Below, piece after piece: positions 49,962 to 59,311 of a stretch of DNA of 64,000 nucleotides; within the stretch, counting starts at the first letter, position 1; the number at the start of each line of letters is the position of its first letter. A model generated the notes under the pieces. The model was not told the DNA's origin, did not search any database, and worked only from the letters and a program-made list of their open reading frames with translations. This DNA comes from Pseudomonas sp. LBUM920 (lineage in GTDB: Bacteria; Pseudomonadota; Gammaproteobacteria; Pseudomonadales; Pseudomonadaceae): contig NZ_CP027762.1 in assembly GCF_003852315.1 (NCBI RefSeq), positions 849,501 through 913,500 of the forward strand, written 5' to 3'. The position numbers and the translations under genes are program-made.

Positions 49962-51860
49962 ATGTCGCATCAATCTGATTTGATCAGCGAGGACATCCTC
50001 GCCTACCTGGGCCAGCACGAGCGCAAGGAAATGTTGCGCTTCCTGACCTGCGGCAACGTCGACGACGGCAAGAGCACCCTGATCGGGCGCCTGCTGCACG
50101 ACTCCAAGATGATCTACGAAGATCACCTGGAAGCCATCACCCGCGATTCGAAGAAATCCGGCACCACCGGCGATGACATCGACCTGGCCTTGCTGGTCGA
50201 CGGCCTGCAGGCCGAGCGCGAGCAGGGCATCACCATCGACGTGGCCTACCGCTATTTCTCTACCGCCAAGCGCAAATTCATCATCGCCGACACTCCCGGC
50301 CATGAGCAGTACACCCGCAACATGGCCACCGGCGCCTCCACCTGTGACCTGGCGATCATTCTGATCGACGCGCGTTACGGCGTGCAGACTCAGACCCGTC
50401 GCCACAGCTTCATCGCCTCGTTGCTGGGCATCAAACATATCGTGGTGGCCATCAACAAGATGGACATCAACGGCTTTGACCAGAGCATCTTCGAGCAGAT
50501 CAAGGCCGATTACCTGAAGTTTGCCGACGGTATCGCGTTCAAGCCAAGCACCCTGGCCTTCGTGCCGATGTCGGCGCTCAAGGGCGACAACGTGGTGAAC
50601 AAGAGCGAGCGTTCGCCCTGGTACACCGGCCAGTCGCTGATGGAGATTCTCGAAACCGTCGAGATCGCCAACGACCGCAACTACACCGACCTGCGTTTCC
50701 CGGTGCAGTACGTCAACCGTCCGAACCTGAACTTCCGTGGTTTCGCCGGCACCCTGGCCAGCGGCATTGTGCACAAGGGCGACGAAGTCGTGGTGCTGCC
50801 GTCGGGCAAGAGCAGCCGCGTCAAATCCATCGTCACCTTCGAGGGTGAGCTGGAGCACGCAGGCCCGGGCCAGGCCGTGACCCTGACCATGGAAGACGAG
50901 ATCGACATCTCCCGTGGCGACCTGCTGGTGCATGCCGACAACGTGCCGCAAGTGACCGACGCCTTCGACGCCATGCTGGTGTGGATGGCCGAAGAGCCGA
51001 TGCTGCCGGGCAAGAAATACGACATCAAACGCGCGACCAGCTACGTGCCGGGTTCCATCACCAGCATCGTGCACCGTGTGGATGTGAACACCCTGGCCGA
51101 AGGCCCGGCGAGTTCGCTGCAACTGAACGAGATTGGCCGGGTCAAGGTCAGCCTCGATGCCGCCATCGCGCTGGACGGTTACGACAGCAACCGCACCACG
51201 GGTGCGTTTATCGTCATTGACCGTTTGACCAACGGCACTGTGGCCGCAGGCATGATCATCGCGCCGCCGGTCAACCATGGCGGTTCGGCGCAACACGGCA
51301 GCCTTGCTCATGTCGCCACTGAAGAGCGCGCTCTGCGTTTCGGCCAGCAGCCGGCCACCGTGTTGTTCAGCGGCCTGTCGGGCGCGGGCAAGAGCACCTT
51401 GGCCTACGCGGTTGAGCGCAAGCTGTTCGACATGGGCCGTGCGGTGTTTGTACTGGATGGCCAGAACCTGCGTCACGACCTGAACAAAGGCTTGCCGCAG
51501 GATCGAATCGGTCGTACTGAAAACTGGCGTCGCGCCGCTCACGTGGCGCGCCAGTTCAACGAAGCCGGTCTGCTGACCCTGGCCGCGTTCGTTGCCCCGG
51601 ATGCCGAGGGCCGCGAACAGGCCAAGGCGCTGATCGGTGCCGACCGCCTGCTCACCGTGTACGTGCAAGCGTCGCCGCTGGTGTGCGCCGAGCGTGATCC
51701 GCAAGGCCTGTACGCGGCGGGTGGGGATAACATCCCTGGCGAGTCCTTCCCGTACGATGTGCCATTGAATGCCGACCTGGTCATCGACACTCAGGCTTTG
51801 TCGCTGGAAGACAGCGTCAAGCAAGTGCTGGAACTGTTGCGTCAACGCGGCGCGATCTAA
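49962..51860 (+). CDS. cysN: Bifunctional sulfate adenylyltransferase subunit 1/APS kinase
   Basis: 632 aa from ATG 49962. N-terminal EF-Tu-like GTPase: GNVDDGKST, DTPGHEQYT, NKMD. C-terminal APS kinase (CysC) domain from about 460: Walker A GLSGAGKST, DGQNLRHDLN. The fusion (CysNC) is usual in pseudomonads. It makes APS then PAPS for cysteine synthesis. Confidence 0.97.
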   Translation: MSHQSDLISEDILAYLGQHERKEMLRFLTCGNVDDGKSTLIGRLLHDSKMIYEDHLEAITRDSKKSGTTGDDIDLALLVDGLQAEREQGITIDVAYRYFSTAKRKFIIADTPGHEQYTRNMATGASTCDLAIILIDARYGVQTQTRRHSFIASLLGIKHIVVAINKMDINGFDQSIFEQIKADYLKFADGIAFKPSTLAFVPMSALKGDNVVNKSERSPWYTGQSLMEILETVEIANDRNYTDLRFPVQYVNRPNLNFRGFAGTLASGIVHKGDEVVVLPSGKSSRVKSIVTFEGELEHAGPGQAVTLTMEDEIDISRGDLLVHADNVPQVTDAFDAMLVWMAEEPMLPGKKYDIKRATSYVPGSITSIVHRVDVNTLAEGPASSLQLNEIGRVKVSLDAAIALDGYDSNRTTGAFIVIDRLTNGTVAAGMIIAPPVNHGGSAQHGSLAHVATEERALRFGQQPATVLFSGLSGAGKSTLAYAVERKLFDMGRAVFVLDGQNLRHDLNKGLPQDRIGRTENWRRAAHVARQFNEAGLLTLAAFVAPDAEGREQAKALIGADRLLTVYVQASPLVCAERDPQGLYAAGGDNIPGESFPYDVPLNADLVIDTQALSLEDSVKQVLELLRQRGAI

Positions 51861-51873
51861 ACCTCGCCGCCAC

Positions 51874-51912
51874 AAAAAAGCCCGCCACCGATGACTCGGT
51901 GGCGGGCTTTTT
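51874..51912 (+). terminator. Terminator after cysNC
   Basis: A6, GCCCGCCACCGA (51880-51891) paired with TCGGTGGCGGGC (51896-51907), then TTTTT. Confidence 0.93.
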
Positions 51913-51941
51913 CATGGAGTCTTGAAAACAACTCGGTCAAC

Positions 51942-52030
51942 TGTGGGAGCGGGCTTGCTCACGAAAACGGAGTGTCAGTCAATACATGTGAGGCTGACGC
52001 ACCGTATTCGCGAGCAAGCCCGCTCCCACA
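51942..52030. repeat. REPIN (GGGAGCGGGCTTG class)
   Basis: TGTGGGAGCGGGCTTGCTC and its inverse around a loop with TCAGTCAATACATG; it lies between cysNC and the convergent acyltransferase. Confidence 0.92.
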
Positions 52031-52036
52031 TTTTGA

Positions 52037-52936
52037 TCAGTGGCGCTCTGGGAAGTCTGTGTGCAGTTTGTCCAGCAGCGCATCCTTGTCTTCCCACAGC
52101 TGGTTGATCCAGCCCTGAAACGCCAACCGGTACTCCCCATCCTGCTCATAATTCTTGCCGATAAACCCGGCCGGAATCTGCACTTCTTCAAAGTGCACCA
52201 CCACGTCCTTCACATTCCCGCAGAGCAAATCCCAATAGCCTGGGCGCCCGGCAGGGTAGTGAATAGTCACGTTCACCAGTGACTTCAATTGCTCGCCCAT
52301 GGCGTCCAGCACAAACGCAATCCCGCCGGCTTTAGGCTTGAGCAGGTAGCGAAATGGAGATTTCTGCTGGGCATGCTTGCCCGGCGTAAAACGTGTTCCT
52401 TCGGCAAAGTTGAAAATGCCCACCGGGTTGTCGCGAAATTTCGCACAGGTTTTGCGGGTGGTTTCCAGGTCTTTGCCTTTCTTTTCCGGGTGCTTCTCGA
52501 GGTAAGCCTTGGTGTAGCGCTTCATGAACGGAAAACCCAGCGCCCACCACGCCAGGCCTATCACCGGCACCCAGATCAGTTCCTGCTTGAGGAAGAACTT
52601 CAGCGGGCGAATCCGCCGATTGAGCACGTACTGCAACACCATGATGTCCACCCAGCTCTGGTGGTTACTGGTCACCAGGTACGAGTGCTCGTAGTCCAGC
52701 CCCTCAAGGCCGGTCAGGTGCCAGCGCGTGCGCCGTACCAGGTTCATCCAGCCCTTGTTATTGGTGACCCAGGCTTCGTGGGTGTGGTTCATCAGCCATT
52801 CGCTGAAGCGCTTGGCAAATGGCAGCGCCTTGAACAGCGCGACGATAAACAGAAACGAGCACAGCAAGATCGTGTTCAGCGCCAACAACAAGGACGCGAT
52901 CACCCCGCGCACGGCGGCAGGTAGAAAATCCAGCAT
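52037..52936 (-). CDS. PlsC-type acyltransferase
   Basis: 299 aa. N-terminal hydrophobic segment (about 12-38), acyltransferase motif NHQSWVD (HX4D, about 92-98), FFLKQELIWVPVIGLAWWALGFPF, and NFAEGTRFTPGKH. It is a YihG-like 1-acyl-sn-glycerol-3-phosphate acyltransferase. It starts directly after the pta stop and is probably cotranscribed. Confidence 0.92.
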   Translation of the reverse strand: MLDFLPAAVRGVIASLLLALNTILLCSFLFIVALFKALPFAKRFSEWLMNHTHEAWVTNNKGWMNLVRRTRWHLTGLEGLDYEHSYLVTSNHQSWVDIMVLQYVLNRRIRPLKFFLKQELIWVPVIGLAWWALGFPFMKRYTKAYLEKHPEKKGKDLETTRKTCAKFRDNPVGIFNFAEGTRFTPGKHAQQKSPFRYLLKPKAGGIAFVLDAMGEQLKSLVNVTIHYPAGRPGYWDLLCGNVKDVVVHFEEVQIPAGFIGKNYEQDGEYRLAFQGWINQLWEDKDALLDKLHTDFPERH

Positions 52937-55036
52937 TTAAATATCCATAGGTCGGTTGGCGGCTTGAATCGCAGTCAGGGCGATGGTGTACACGATGTCG
53001 TCGACCTGAGCGCCGCGCGGCAGGTCGTTCACCGGTTTGCGCAGGCCTTGCAGCATCGGCCCCAGGCTTACGCAATCGGCGCTGCGTTGCACGGCCTTGT
53101 GCGTGGTGTTGCCGGTGTTCAGGTCCGGGAACACAAACACCGTGGCCTTGCCGGCGACCAGGCTGTTGGGCGCCAGCTGCCGGGCCACAGTTTCGTTGGC
53201 GGCGGCGTCGTACTGCAACGGCCCGTCGATCAGCAGCGAGCTTTGTTGTTCGTGGGCGAGCAGGGTGGCTTCGCGGACTTTCTCCACTTCTTCGCCACTG
53301 GCCGAATCGCCGCTGGAATAGCTGATCATCGCCACGCGCGGCGTAATGCCGAACGCGGCGGCCGAGTCGGCGCTTTGCAAGGCGATTTCCGCCAATTCCG
53401 CCGCGCTCGGGTGTGGGTTCATCACACAGTCGCCGTAGACCAGCACTTGCTCGGGGAACAGCATGAAGAACACCGACGACACCAGGGTGCAGCCCGGCGC
53501 CGTTTTAATCAGCTGCAGGGCAGGGCGGATGGTGTTGGCGGTGGAGTGGATGACGCCGGAGACCAGGCCATCCACTTCGTCCAGCGCGAGCATCATGGTG
53601 GCAATCACCACCGTGTCTTCCAGTTGCTGCTCGGCCATCGGCGCGTTGAGGCTCTTGCTCTTGCGCAGCGCGACCATCGGTTCGACATAACGCTGGCGAA
53701 TCAGGTCCGGGTCGAGAATCTCCAGGCCTTCGGGCAGCTCGATGCCGTGGGCGCGGGCCACCGCTTCCACGTCCGCCGGTTTGGCCAGCAGCACGCAACG
53801 GGCAATGCCGCGCGCCTGGCAGATGGCGGCAGCTTGCACGGTCAACGGCTCGCTGCCTTCGGGCAACACGATGCGTTTGTTAGCGGCCTGGGCGCGCTGG
53901 ATCAGCTGATAGCGGAACACGGCCGGCGAAAGGCGCATCTCCCGTGGCGTGCCGCAACGCTGATGCAGCCAGCGTGCATCGAGGTGGCTGGCGACGAAAT
54001 CGGTGATGATTTCTGCGCGCTCGCGGTCATCAATCGGGATTTCTTTGTTGAGGCTGTTGAGTTGGTTGGCGGTGTCGTAGGAACCGGTGCTCACCGACAA
54101 CACCGGCAGCCCGGCCTGGAACGCGCCCCGGCACAGATCCATGATGCGCGGGTCGGGCAGGGTGTCGCTGGTCAGCAGCAGGCCGGCCAGCGGCACGCCG
54201 TTGATCGCGGCCAGGCTGACGGCGAGGATGATGTCGTCGCGGTCGCCTGGGGTCACCACCAGCACGCCGGGTTTGAGCAGCTCCACGGTGTTACGCATGG
54301 TGCGCGCGCAGATGATGATTTTGGTCATGCGCCGGGTTTCGTAATCGCCGGCGTTGAGGATCTGGGCGCCCATCAGGTCGGCCACGTCGCGGGTGCGCGG
54401 CGCGTTGAGTTCGGGCTGGTAGGGGATGCAGCCGAGCAGGCGGAAGTCGCCGCTGCGCAACAGTGGCGAATGCTCTTTGAGGCGCGCCGAGAACGCTTCC
54501 ATGCTTTCGTCGGTGCGTACTTTGTTGAGAATCACGCCCAGCACTTTCGGGTCTTTCGGGCCGCCGAACAGTTGCGCCTGCAGCTCCACCCGGCCAGAGA
54601 GTTCGGTGAGTACTTCGTTTTCCGGCGCCGAGACCAGGATTACTTCCGCATCCAGGCTCTTGGCCAGGTGCAGGTTGACCCGCGCCGCATAGCTGGCGCT
54701 GCGGGTTGGCACCATGCCTTCGACGATCAACACGTCCTTGCCCACGGCGGCTTGCTGGTAAAGGGTGATGATTTCTTCCAGCAGCTCGTCGAGCTGGCCG
54801 TCGCCGAGCATCCGTTCTACGTGGGCCAGGCCCAGCGGTTGTGGCGGTTTCAGGCCGTGGGTGCGTGCCACCAGCTCGGTGGAGCGCTCGGGGCCGGTGT
54901 CGCCCGGGTGAGGTTGGGCAATGGGTTTGAAGAAGCCGACTTTCAGCCCGGCCCGTTCAAGGGTACGCACCAGCCCAAGGCTGATGGAGGTCAGACCCAC
55001 ACCAAAATCGGTGGGCGCGATAAAAAAAGTCTGCAT
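52937..55036 (-). CDS. pta: Phosphate acetyltransferase
   Basis: 699 aa from ATG 55036 (MQTFFIAPTDFGVGLTS). The long form has an N-terminal BioD-like P-loop-fold domain (about 1-220), a DRTGG domain (about 220-340) and a C-terminal catalytic PTA domain (RIVLPEGSEPLTVQAA; GCTLVSSVFFMLFPEQ). It interconverts acetyl-CoA and acetyl phosphate. Confidence 0.96.
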   Translation of the reverse strand: MQTFFIAPTDFGVGLTSISLGLVRTLERAGLKVGFFKPIAQPHPGDTGPERSTELVARTHGLKPPQPLGLAHVERMLGDGQLDELLEEIITLYQQAAVGKDVLIVEGMVPTRSASYAARVNLHLAKSLDAEVILVSAPENEVLTELSGRVELQAQLFGGPKDPKVLGVILNKVRTDESMEAFSARLKEHSPLLRSGDFRLLGCIPYQPELNAPRTRDVADLMGAQILNAGDYETRRMTKIIICARTMRNTVELLKPGVLVVTPGDRDDIILAVSLAAINGVPLAGLLLTSDTLPDPRIMDLCRGAFQAGLPVLSVSTGSYDTANQLNSLNKEIPIDDRERAEIITDFVASHLDARWLHQRCGTPREMRLSPAVFRYQLIQRAQAANKRIVLPEGSEPLTVQAAAICQARGIARCVLLAKPADVEAVARAHGIELPEGLEILDPDLIRQRYVEPMVALRKSKSLNAPMAEQQLEDTVVIATMMLALDEVDGLVSGVIHSTANTIRPALQLIKTAPGCTLVSSVFFMLFPEQVLVYGDCVMNPHPSAAELAEIALQSADSAAAFGITPRVAMISYSSGDSASGEEVEKVREATLLAHEQQSSLLIDGPLQYDAAANETVARQLAPNSLVAGKATVFVFPDLNTGNTTHKAVQRSADCVSLGPMLQGLRKPVNDLPRGAQVDDIVYTIALTAIQAANRPMDI

Positions 55037-55115
55037 GCGAATTCTCTGGAGTTGCATGGCTTCGGTGGCGCTCTATGGTTGAGCACCTACCGGGAATCAG
55101 ACGCCAAGGTTATCG

Positions 55116-55352
55116 TTATTCGAGCGCTTGCGCACACCAGCCACACGCAAAGGGTTGGCCTATTTTTTCAAGGCGTTGCGCAGGATCCAGGACCCAGGCG
55201 CGCGACTGCCATGGCGGTTGGTGGCGCAGGTGCTGGGTGTGGCCGCAGGACAGCTCGGCGACCCAGTGCCGGTCGTCATCCTGGTGGAATCCGAGGATGA
55301 AGGATGCCGTTGATCGGCCCCGTCTGTCCGGGTTGTGTTCGCTTTCGGGCAA
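55116..55352 (-). CDS. DUF3565 protein, start uncertain
   Basis: Core sequence FILGFHQDDDRHWVAELSCGHTQHLRHQPPW then CGWCAQALE matches DUF3565, a short Cys/His protein that may bind a metal. No ATG gives a family-sized protein. TTG 55352 would give 78 aa. An ATG at 55406 would overlap the divergent slyD start. Function unknown. Confidence 0.7.
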   Translation of the reverse strand: MPESEHNPDRRGRSTASFILGFHQDDDRHWVAELSCGHTQHLRHQPPWQSRAWVLDPAQRLEKIGQPFACGWCAQALE

Positions 55353-55404
55353 ATCCTTGTTTAGACTTGTCCGTTCTTCATTCTTATGCAAAAGGTCTCG
55401 CCCC

Positions 55405-55890
55405 ATGACGATCGCCGCTAACAAGGCTGTCTCCATCGACTATACCCTGACCAACGACGCTGGTGAGGTCATCGACAGCTCCGCCGGCGGCGCGCCGCTG
55501 GTCTACCTGCAAGGCGCAGGTAACATCATCCCGGGCCTGGAAAAGGCTCTGGAAGGCAAGAACGTCGGTGACGAACTGACCGTCGCCGTAGAACCTGAAG
55601 ATGCCTACGGCGAATACTCCGCCGAACTGGTCAGCACTTTGAGCCGCAGCATGTTCGAAGGCGTTGACGAGCTGGAAGTGGGCATGCAGTTCCACGCTTC
55701 CGCACCGGACGGCCAAATGCAGATCGTCACCATCCGCGATCTGGACGGCGATGACGTGACTGTTGACGGTAACCACCCTCTGGCTGGCCAGCGCCTGAAC
55801 TTCCAAGTGAAGATCGTTGCCATCCGCGACGCTTCCCAAGAAGAAGTGGCCCACGGCCACGTTCACGGTGAAGGCGGTCATCACCATTGA
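55405..55890 (+). CDS. slyD: FKBP-type peptidyl-prolyl isomerase SlyD
   Basis: 161 aa from ATG 55405. FKBP domain with inserted chaperone flap: VSIDYTLTNDAGEVIDSS, GNIIPGLEKALEGK, VEPEDAYGEY. It ends in a His-rich tail (HGHVHGEGGHHH), as in SlyD proteins that bind nickel. Folding helper and metal carrier. Confidence 0.93.
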   Translation: MTIAANKAVSIDYTLTNDAGEVIDSSAGGAPLVYLQGAGNIIPGLEKALEGKNVGDELTVAVEPEDAYGEYSAELVSTLSRSMFEGVDELEVGMQFHASAPDGQMQIVTIRDLDGDDVTVDGNHPLAGQRLNFQVKIVAIRDASQEEVAHGHVHGEGGHHH

Positions 55891-55913
55891 TTGTGGTTTG
55901 ATCAATAGGTAGC

Positions 55914-55948
55914 AAAAACGCCCCGACTGGTTCGGGGCGTTTTTTTTG
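55914..55948 (+). terminator. Terminator after slyD
   Basis: CGCCCCGA (55919-55926), five-base loop, TCGGGGCG (55932-55939), T8. Confidence 0.93.
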
Positions 55949-55973
55949 CCTTGAAAATGTACCCCAGTCCAAA

Positions 55974-56061
55974 TGTGGGAGCGGGCTTGCCCGCGAAGGC
56001 GGTGTCAGTCAGCACATGCATTAACTGACACACCGCCTTCGCGAGCAAGCCCGCTCCCACA
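55974..56061. repeat. REPIN (GGGAGCGGGCTTG class)
   Basis: TGTGGGAGCGGGCTTGCCCG and its inverse around TCAGTCAGCACATGCATTAACTGA. It sits between the slyD and rpsT terminators. Confidence 0.93.
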
Positions 56062-56090
56062 AGGAGAACTGTGGTGATTCTGCAAGCAAA

Positions 56091-56128
56091 CAAAAATGCC
56101 CCGCACCTTTCGGTACGGGGCATTTCTT
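56091..56128 (-). terminator. Terminator after rpsT
   Basis: Minus strand: ATGCCCCGTACC, GAAA loop, GGTGCGGGGCAT, then TTTTG. One non-pairing position in the stem. Confidence 0.88.
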
Positions 56129-56168
56129 AACTGTTACGCAACCTGGGCTACGTGGCAGTTTTTACCAC

Positions 56169-56447
56169 TTAGGCTGCTGCAGCGACGTTCAGAGCCTTGA
56201 TGTGGCCATTCAGGCGGCTCTTATGACGAGCGGCCTTGTTCTTGTGGATGATGCCTTTATCGGCCATACGGTCGATAACTGGCACGGCCAGAACGTAAGC
56301 AGCTTGGGCTTTTTCAGCGTCTTTGGTGTCGATGGCTTTAACTACATTCTTGATGTAGGTACGAACCATGGAACGCAGGCTGGCGTTGTGGCTGCGACGC
56401 TTCTCAGCCTGTTTTGCACGTTTTTTGGCGGAAGGTGTGTTGGCCAC
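56169..56447 (-). CDS. rpsT: Ribosomal protein bS20
   Basis: 92 aa from GTG 56447 (ANTPSAKKRAKQAEKRRSHNASLRS), strongly basic helix bundle, family length. The GTG start is typical of rpsT. Divergent from murJ, with 253 bp between them and no gene seen there. Confidence 0.97.
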   Translation of the reverse strand: MANTPSAKKRAKQAEKRRSHNASLRSMVRTYIKNVVKAIDTKDAEKAQAAYVLAVPVIDRMADKGIIHKNKAARHKSRLNGHIKALNVAAAA

Positions 56448-56700
56448 CGTCGAGCTCCTCGAAAGACTTTTTAGGAAATAGCAAACAAAATAGGCCGCGA
56501 ATCATGCCGATGACTTGATGGGTTGTCAAGGGCGGCTGATGCGAACTGCTGAGTGGTCGATCTGAAGAGGCGGGTGATTTATTTCCGGCGCTTGACCTGT
56601 AAACTCGCGAGCTTTGGCTCTGTGCTGTTGCAGGCGCGCAGTATCGCATAAGTGGGCGCTTTGTTCGCCTGCTCTTTATCTATAGGCGCAAACTCTTTCA

Positions 56701-58239
56701 ATGAATCTGCTCAAATCGTTGGCTGCCGTCAGCTCTATCACGATGATCTCCCGGGTTTTGGGGTTCGTGCGTGACACCCTGCTGGCGCGCATTTTTGGCG
56801 CCAGCATGGCCACGGATGCGTTCTTTATTGCCTTTAAATTGCCCAACCTGCTGCGACGGATCTTCGCCGAGGGAGCATTTTCCCAGGCGTTCGTGCCAAT
56901 CCTGGCCGAGTACAAAACCCAGCAGGGCGAAGAAGCCACCCGCACCTTTATCGCGTACGTTTCGGGCCTGCTGACCCTGGTGCTGATGCTGGTCACCATC
57001 GCCGGCATGCTCGCCGCGCCCTGGGTGATCTGGGCCACGGCGCCGGGTTTTGCCAATACACCGGAAAAATTCGCGCTGACCACTGATCTGCTGCGAGTGA
57101 CCTTTCCTTATATATTGCTGATTTCCCTGTCGTCCCTGGCTGGGGCGATCCTCAACACCTGGAACCGTTTCTCGGTGCCGGCCTTCGTGCCAACGCTGCT
57201 GAACGTCAGCATGATTATTTTCGCGCTGTTCCTGACGCCGTACTTCGACCCGCCGGTGATGGCCCTGGGCTGGGCCGTGCTGGCCGGTGGCCTGGCGCAA
57301 TTGCTGTACCAGCTGCCGCACCTGAAAAAGATCGGCATGCTCGTGCTGCCGCGCCTGAACCTCAAGGACACCGGCGTCTGGCGCGTGATGCGCAATATGT
57401 TGCCGGCGATCCTCGGGGTCTCTGTCAGTCAGATTTCGCTGATCATCAATACCGCGTTCGCCTCGCTGCTGGTTTCAGGCTCAGTGTCCTGGATGTACTA
57501 CGCCGACCGTCTGATGGAGCTGCCGTCCGGCGTGCTCGGCGTGGCCCTGGGCACCATTTTGCTGCCAACCTTGTCGCGCACCTATGCGAGCAAGGACCGC
57601 CAGGAGTATTCGCGGATCCTCGATTGGGGCCTGCGCCTGTGTTTTATGCTGGTACTGCCGTGCTCTCTGGCCTTGGGCATCCTGGCCGAACCGCTGACTG
57701 TGTCGCTGTTTCAATACGGCCAATTCAGCGCGTTTGATGCCTCGATGACCCAGCGTGCGCTGGTCGCCTACTCCGTTGGGTTGCTCGGCATTATTGTGAT
57801 CAAGGTGCTGGCGCCGGGGTTCTACGCCCAGCAAAACATCCGCACACCGGTCAAGATCGCAATCTTCACCCTGATCGTCACTCAACTGCTTAACCTGATA
57901 TTCATCGGTCCGCTGGCTCACGCCGGCCTGGCCCTGGCCATCAGCGCTGGTGCTTGCATCAATGCCGGCCTGTTGTTTTACCAACTGCGCAAACAACAGA
58001 TGTACCAGCCTCAACCAGGCTGGGGGATGTTCGCCCTCAAGCTGCTCGTGGCGGTGGCGACCATGTCGGCCGTGTTGCTGGGCCTGATGCACTTTATGCC
58101 CGCCTGGGACCAAGGCCATATGCTGGAGCGCTTCATGCGCCTGGGCATTTTGGTGGTTGCCGGCGTGGTGGTGTACTTCGGGATGTTGCTGCTGCAAGGC
58201 TTTCGTCTGCGTGATTTCAATCGCAAGTCCCTGGGATAG
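56701..58239 (+). CDS. murJ: Lipid II flippase MurJ
   Basis: 512 aa, about 14 membrane helices (MVF family): SSITMISRVLGFVRDTLLARIFGA, FKLPNLLRRIFAEGAFSQAFVP with the conserved Arg cluster. It moves lipid II across the inner membrane. First gene of the murJ-ribF-ileS-lspA-fkpB-ispH series. Confidence 0.96.
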   Translation: MNLLKSLAAVSSITMISRVLGFVRDTLLARIFGASMATDAFFIAFKLPNLLRRIFAEGAFSQAFVPILAEYKTQQGEEATRTFIAYVSGLLTLVLMLVTIAGMLAAPWVIWATAPGFANTPEKFALTTDLLRVTFPYILLISLSSLAGAILNTWNRFSVPAFVPTLLNVSMIIFALFLTPYFDPPVMALGWAVLAGGLAQLLYQLPHLKKIGMLVLPRLNLKDTGVWRVMRNMLPAILGVSVSQISLIINTAFASLLVSGSVSWMYYADRLMELPSGVLGVALGTILLPTLSRTYASKDRQEYSRILDWGLRLCFMLVLPCSLALGILAEPLTVSLFQYGQFSAFDASMTQRALVAYSVGLLGIIVIKVLAPGFYAQQNIRTPVKIAIFTLIVTQLLNLIFIGPLAHAGLALAISAGACINAGLLFYQLRKQQMYQPQPGWGMFALKLLVAVATMSAVLLGLMHFMPAWDQGHMLERFMRLGILVVAGVVVYFGMLLLQGFRLRDFNRKSLG

Positions 58240-58358
58240 AGACTTTGCCGCGATAAAACGGTTGTTTTATCGATTCGATCCATTTGGCCTGCGCTGTTGC
58301 CTGTCGTCCGGGGCCGGGTGTGGTTATAATCGACCACTTTATGAGCAAGAAGCGCGTT

Positions 58359-59297
58359 ATGCAGCTGGTTCGAGGTCTCCACAACCTGCGCCCCGAGCAT
58401 CGGGGCTGCGTCGCCACTATTGGCAACTTTGACGGTGTTCACCGTGGCCACCAGGCTATCCTGGGCCGGCTGCGTGACCGCGCGGTCGAGTTGGGCGTGC
58501 CCAGCTGCGTGGTGATTTTTGAGCCGCAGCCACGGGAATTCTTTACCCCGGAAACGGCGCCGGCGCGCTTGGCGCGTTTGCGCGACAAGCTGCAGCTGCT
58601 GACCGAAGAGGGCGTGGACCGTGTGCTCTGCCTGGCTTTCAACCAGCGTCTGCAAAGCCTCAGCGCCGCCGAGTTCGTCGACCGTATCCTGGTGGATGGC
58701 CTGGGCGTACAGCATCTGGAGGTCGGCGATGACTTCCGTTTCGGTTGCGACCGCGTCGGGGATTTCGACTTCCTGCAGCACGCCGGCGTGAATCAAGGTT
58801 TTACCGTCGAAGCCGCGCAAACCGTCGAACTGGACGGTCTGCGCGTGAGCAGTACCCAGGTGCGTAATGCGCTGGCCGCTGCCGACTTCGCCTTGGCCGA
58901 GCGTTTGCTCGGCCGCCCGTTCCGCATTGCCGGGCGGGTACTGCACGGCCAGAAGCTGGCGCGCCAACTGGGCACGCCAACCGCCAACGTGCAACTCAAG
59001 CGCCGTCGTGTGCCACTGACCGGGGTTTACCTGGTGAGCGTCGACATCGACGGCCAATCGTGGCCGGGAGTCGCCAACATAGGCGTCAGGCCCACGGTTG
59101 CAGGTGATGGCAAGGCCCACCTGGAAGTTCACCTTTTGGATTTTGCCGGTGATTTGTATGACCGGCGTTTGACGGTGGTTTTCCACCAGAAGCTGCGTGA
59201 AGAGCAGCGTTTCGCCTCGCTTGAGGCGTTGAAAACGGCGATCAATGCGGATGTCGCCGCCGCCCGTGCACTAGCCGCACCTAGCGCCCATCGCTAA
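58359..59297 (+). CDS. ribF: Riboflavin kinase/FAD synthetase
   Basis: 312 aa from ATG 58359 (MQLVRGLHNLRPEHRG); ATG 58341 is a possible alternative six codons earlier. N-terminal FAD synthetase domain (ATIGNFDGVHRGHQ) and C-terminal riboflavin kinase domain (LGTPTANVQLKRR; GVANIGVRPTV). ileS follows after 14 bp. Confidence 0.96.
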   Translation: MQLVRGLHNLRPEHRGCVATIGNFDGVHRGHQAILGRLRDRAVELGVPSCVVIFEPQPREFFTPETAPARLARLRDKLQLLTEEGVDRVLCLAFNQRLQSLSAAEFVDRILVDGLGVQHLEVGDDFRFGCDRVGDFDFLQHAGVNQGFTVEAAQTVELDGLRVSSTQVRNALAAADFALAERLLGRPFRIAGRVLHGQKLARQLGTPTANVQLKRRRVPLTGVYLVSVDIDGQSWPGVANIGVRPTVAGDGKAHLEVHLLDFAGDLYDRRLTVVFHQKLREEQRFASLEALKTAINADVAAARALAAPSAHR

Positions 59298-59311
59298 CCG
59301 AAGAGCCTTAA

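Noticed and set aside
49956..51875. 639-codon minus-strand frame
   Set aside because: Antisense to cysNC; no recognisable domain.
52964..55300. 778-codon plus-strand open frame
   Set aside because: Antisense to pta and rich in His/Gln/Arg, as expected for a shadow frame.
31393..56061. REPIN hairpins as CRISPR repeats or ordinary terminators
   Set aside because: They are isolated inverted pairs without regular spacers and without T runs, and match the REP sequences of fluorescent pseudomonads.
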